From positions 1 through 6,388 of the forward strand of contig CABRZO010000141.1 of NCBI GenBank assembly GCA_902475455.1: DNA of 6,388 nt. Direction: 5' to 3'. This DNA is from an uncultured Eubacteriales bacterium (GTDB taxonomy: Bacteria > Bacillota > Clostridia > Oscillospirales > Oscillospiraceae). Position numbers and translations under genes: made by a program. This document shows positions 5,213-6,388 of this stretch, one piece after another; positions within the stretch are counted from its first letter, which is position 1; every line of letters starts with the position of its first letter. The notes below the pieces were generated by a model, which saw nothing but the letters and a program-made list of their open reading frames with translations, made no database searches and was not told the DNA's origin.

Positions 5213-5435
5213 TGAATTCCAGTCACCTCATACCCCGCGTCTGTGACCGCCTTGGTCAGGGCCTTGTCGCTCACCAGCAGGCCGCACTCCACCTGAGCGG
5301 TCTTCGCCTCCAGATTGACCTGGACGCTCTTGACTCCCTTGACGGCGGCCAGGGCCTTTTCCACCCGGGCCTGGCAGTGCTGGCACATCATACCTTCTAC
5401 CTGTAATGTCTTTGTCATGGTTTCCTCGTCTCCTT
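5209..5435 (-). other. Possible internal start producing a free CopZ-like copper chaperone
   Basis: Within copA, an in-frame ATG (plus 5416-5418) just before the C-terminal HMA domain would give a 69-residue protein, MTKTLQVEGMMCQHC onward, the usual length of free CopZ. Upstream on the minus strand are AAGGAG (plus 5430-5435, 11 bases from the ATG) and GAGG (plus 5424-5427, 5 bases). The linker that encodes them is hydrophilic (SDNTKKGDEE). The arrangement reads like a former copA-copZ pair whose genes were joined in frame. Production of the short form is not shown by sequence alone. Confidence 0.45.
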
Positions 5436-6388
5436 TTTTCGTATTGTCTGATTCCATCTGAGGCCGGGCCGCCACGGCGGCGTCCCGGTGTTTGGGTTTG
5501 AAAAATCTCAGCCGCAGGGCGTTGGACACCACGCAGACCGAGGACAGGCTCATGGCGGCGGCCCCGAAGATGGGGTTCAGCTGCCAGCCCAGAATGGGGA
5601 AGAACACCCCGGCGGCCAGGGGAATGCCGATGGAGTTGTAAAACAGCGCCCAGAACAGGTTCTCCTTGATGTTGCGCAGAGTGGCCTTGGACAGCTCGTA
5701 GGCTCCCACCGCGTCCATCAGCGAGGAGCGCATCAGCACCACGTCGGCGCTCTCCAGGGCCACGTCGGTGCCTGCGCCGATGGCGATGCCCACCTGGGCC
5801 CGGGCCAGGGCCGGGGCGTCGTTGATGCCGTCCCCCACCATGGCCACCTTTTTGCCCTGGGCCTGGAGGTCGGCAATGTGCCGCTCCTTGTCCTGGGGCA
5901 GCACCTCGGCGATGACCTGAATGCCGCCCATCTGACAGCCCACCGCCTGGGCGGTGCGGCGGTTGTCTCCGGTGAGCAGCACCACCTCCAGCCCCAGTGC
6001 CCGCATGGCCTGGATGGCCTCCAGACTGTCGGGCTTGGGGGGATCCGCCACGGCGATGGTGCCCATGAGCTGACCATCGCAGGAGAAGAATAACGGCGTT
6101 TTGCCCGCCTCCGCCAGGGCGTTGGCCTGATCATCGTTGTCATTTAACCCCATAAACCGGGCGTTTCCCGCCCGGAAGCAGCTGCCCTGGATGGTGCCCT
6201 GGATTCCCTGGCCGGGCACCGCCTGGAACGCCTCCACCGGGCAGAGGGGGATGTTTCGCTCTTTGGCCCGAGCCACAATGGCTTGGGCCAGGGGGTGCTC
6301 CGAGAGGGACTCCAGCGAGGCGGCCACACAGAGCAGTTCTTCCTCCGTGTGGTCCCCCAGGGGCAGCAGGTCGGTGACCTCCGGTTTG
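5209..6388 (-). CDS. copA: Cu(+)-exporting P1B-type ATPase, C-terminal part, with C-terminal HMA domain
   Basis: Membrane pump that expels Cu(+) using ATP. The frame is open to the window's right edge, so 392 C-terminal residues are visible; the phosphorylated DKTGT motif must lie just upstream (the first visible residues KPEVTDLLPLGDH follow it in this family). The GTG at 6325-6327 is internal. Visible motifs: SEHPLA (29-34) of the nucleotide-binding domain, TGDN (139-142), and VGDGINDAPA of the P domain (from 184). Two membrane helices follow, at about 245-264 with FYNSIGIP and about 270-293 with AMSLSSV; Tyr-Asn in the first and MxxSS in the second are the Cu(+) signature of P1B-1 pumps. 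After a hydrophilic linker comes a heavy-metal-associated domain with GMMCQHC (332-338), placed at the C-terminus instead of the usual N-terminus. The stop overlaps csoR by 4 bases. Confidence 0.95.
   Translation of the reverse strand, partial: KPEVTDLLPLGDHTEEELLCVAASLESLSEHPLAQAIVARAKERNIPLCPVEAFQAVPGQGIQGTIQGSCFRAGNARFMGLNDNDDQANALAEAGKTPLFFSCDGQLMGTIAVADPPKPDSLEAIQAMRALGLEVVLLTGDNRRTAQAVGCQMGGIQVIAEVLPQDKERHIADLQAQGKKVAMVGDGINDAPALARAQVGIAIGAGTDVALESADVVLMRSSLMDAVGAYELSKATLRNIKENLFWALFYNSIGIPLAAGVFFPILGWQLNPIFGAAAMSLSSVCVVSNALRLRFFKPKHRDAAVAARPQMESDNTKKGDEETMTKTLQVEGMMCQHCQARVEKALAAVKGVKSVQVNLEAKTAQVECGLLVSDKALTKAVTDAGYEVTGIQ

Noticed and set aside
5432..5442. A-run (A6 then GG) in the copA linker as a programmed frameshift site
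   Set aside because: The phase is AAA AAA GGA, not the A_AAA_AAG arrangement of a classic -1 site, and no downstream stimulatory structure was evident; internal initiation explains the layout better.
5488..6093. Plus-strand open frame (201 codons) opposite copA
   Set aside because: Gly/His/Gln-rich shadow of the conserved ATPase domain.
6325..6327. GTG as start of the P-type ATPase
   Set aside because: The frame continues to the window edge with residues (KPEVTDLLPLGDH) expected after DKTGT, so the gene begins outside the window.

Overview
The window looks like a GC-rich, endospore-forming member of the Clostridia, plausibly Oscillospirales (inferred from gene content and base composition, not from any database match). 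It carries the complete forespore sigma-factor operon spoIIAA-spoIIAB-sigF, strong GGAGG-type ribosome binding sites, and housekeeping genes with strongly GC-biased codons.

Layout. The first 1.3 kb is the 3' part of valS (+), closed by a strong intrinsic terminator. Then come spoIIAA, spoIIAB and sigF (+), the anti-anti-sigma factor, anti-sigma kinase and sigma factor that establish forespore-specific transcription; spoIIAB and sigF overlap by 20 bases. A second hairpin follows sigF, and directly after it a HAD-family phosphatase of the phosphoglycolate-phosphatase type (+) begins. This junction is unusually compact: a good sigma-A promoter, the terminator's 5' arm and the phosphatase's Shine-Dalgarno all share about 60 bases. 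A convergent terminator separates the phosphatase from the minus-strand genes.

On the minus strand, read from right to left, are a 5'-truncated Cu(+)-exporting P-type ATPase (copA) with a C-terminal heavy-metal-binding domain, then csoR (copper-sensing repressor) overlapping it by 4 bases, then a terminator. Next is a single-gene unit with its own near-consensus promoter, encoding a 350-residue TIR-domain protein. copA and csoR form a copper-efflux and sensing operon. The TIR gene is insulated on both sides, has lower GC in its TIR half, and has no evident partner gene.

Most worth a second look: (1) the TIR protein's low-complexity Pro/Ala tail, which carries four spaced copies of a short L-A-E-Q-type helix motif; (2) the sigF/phosphatase junction, where the transcript start site should decide whether the ribosome binding site is sequestered; (3) the copA C-terminal domain, which is the size of a free CopZ chaperone and has its own internal start codon with a Shine-Dalgarno. 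No intergenic gap exceeds about 160 bases.
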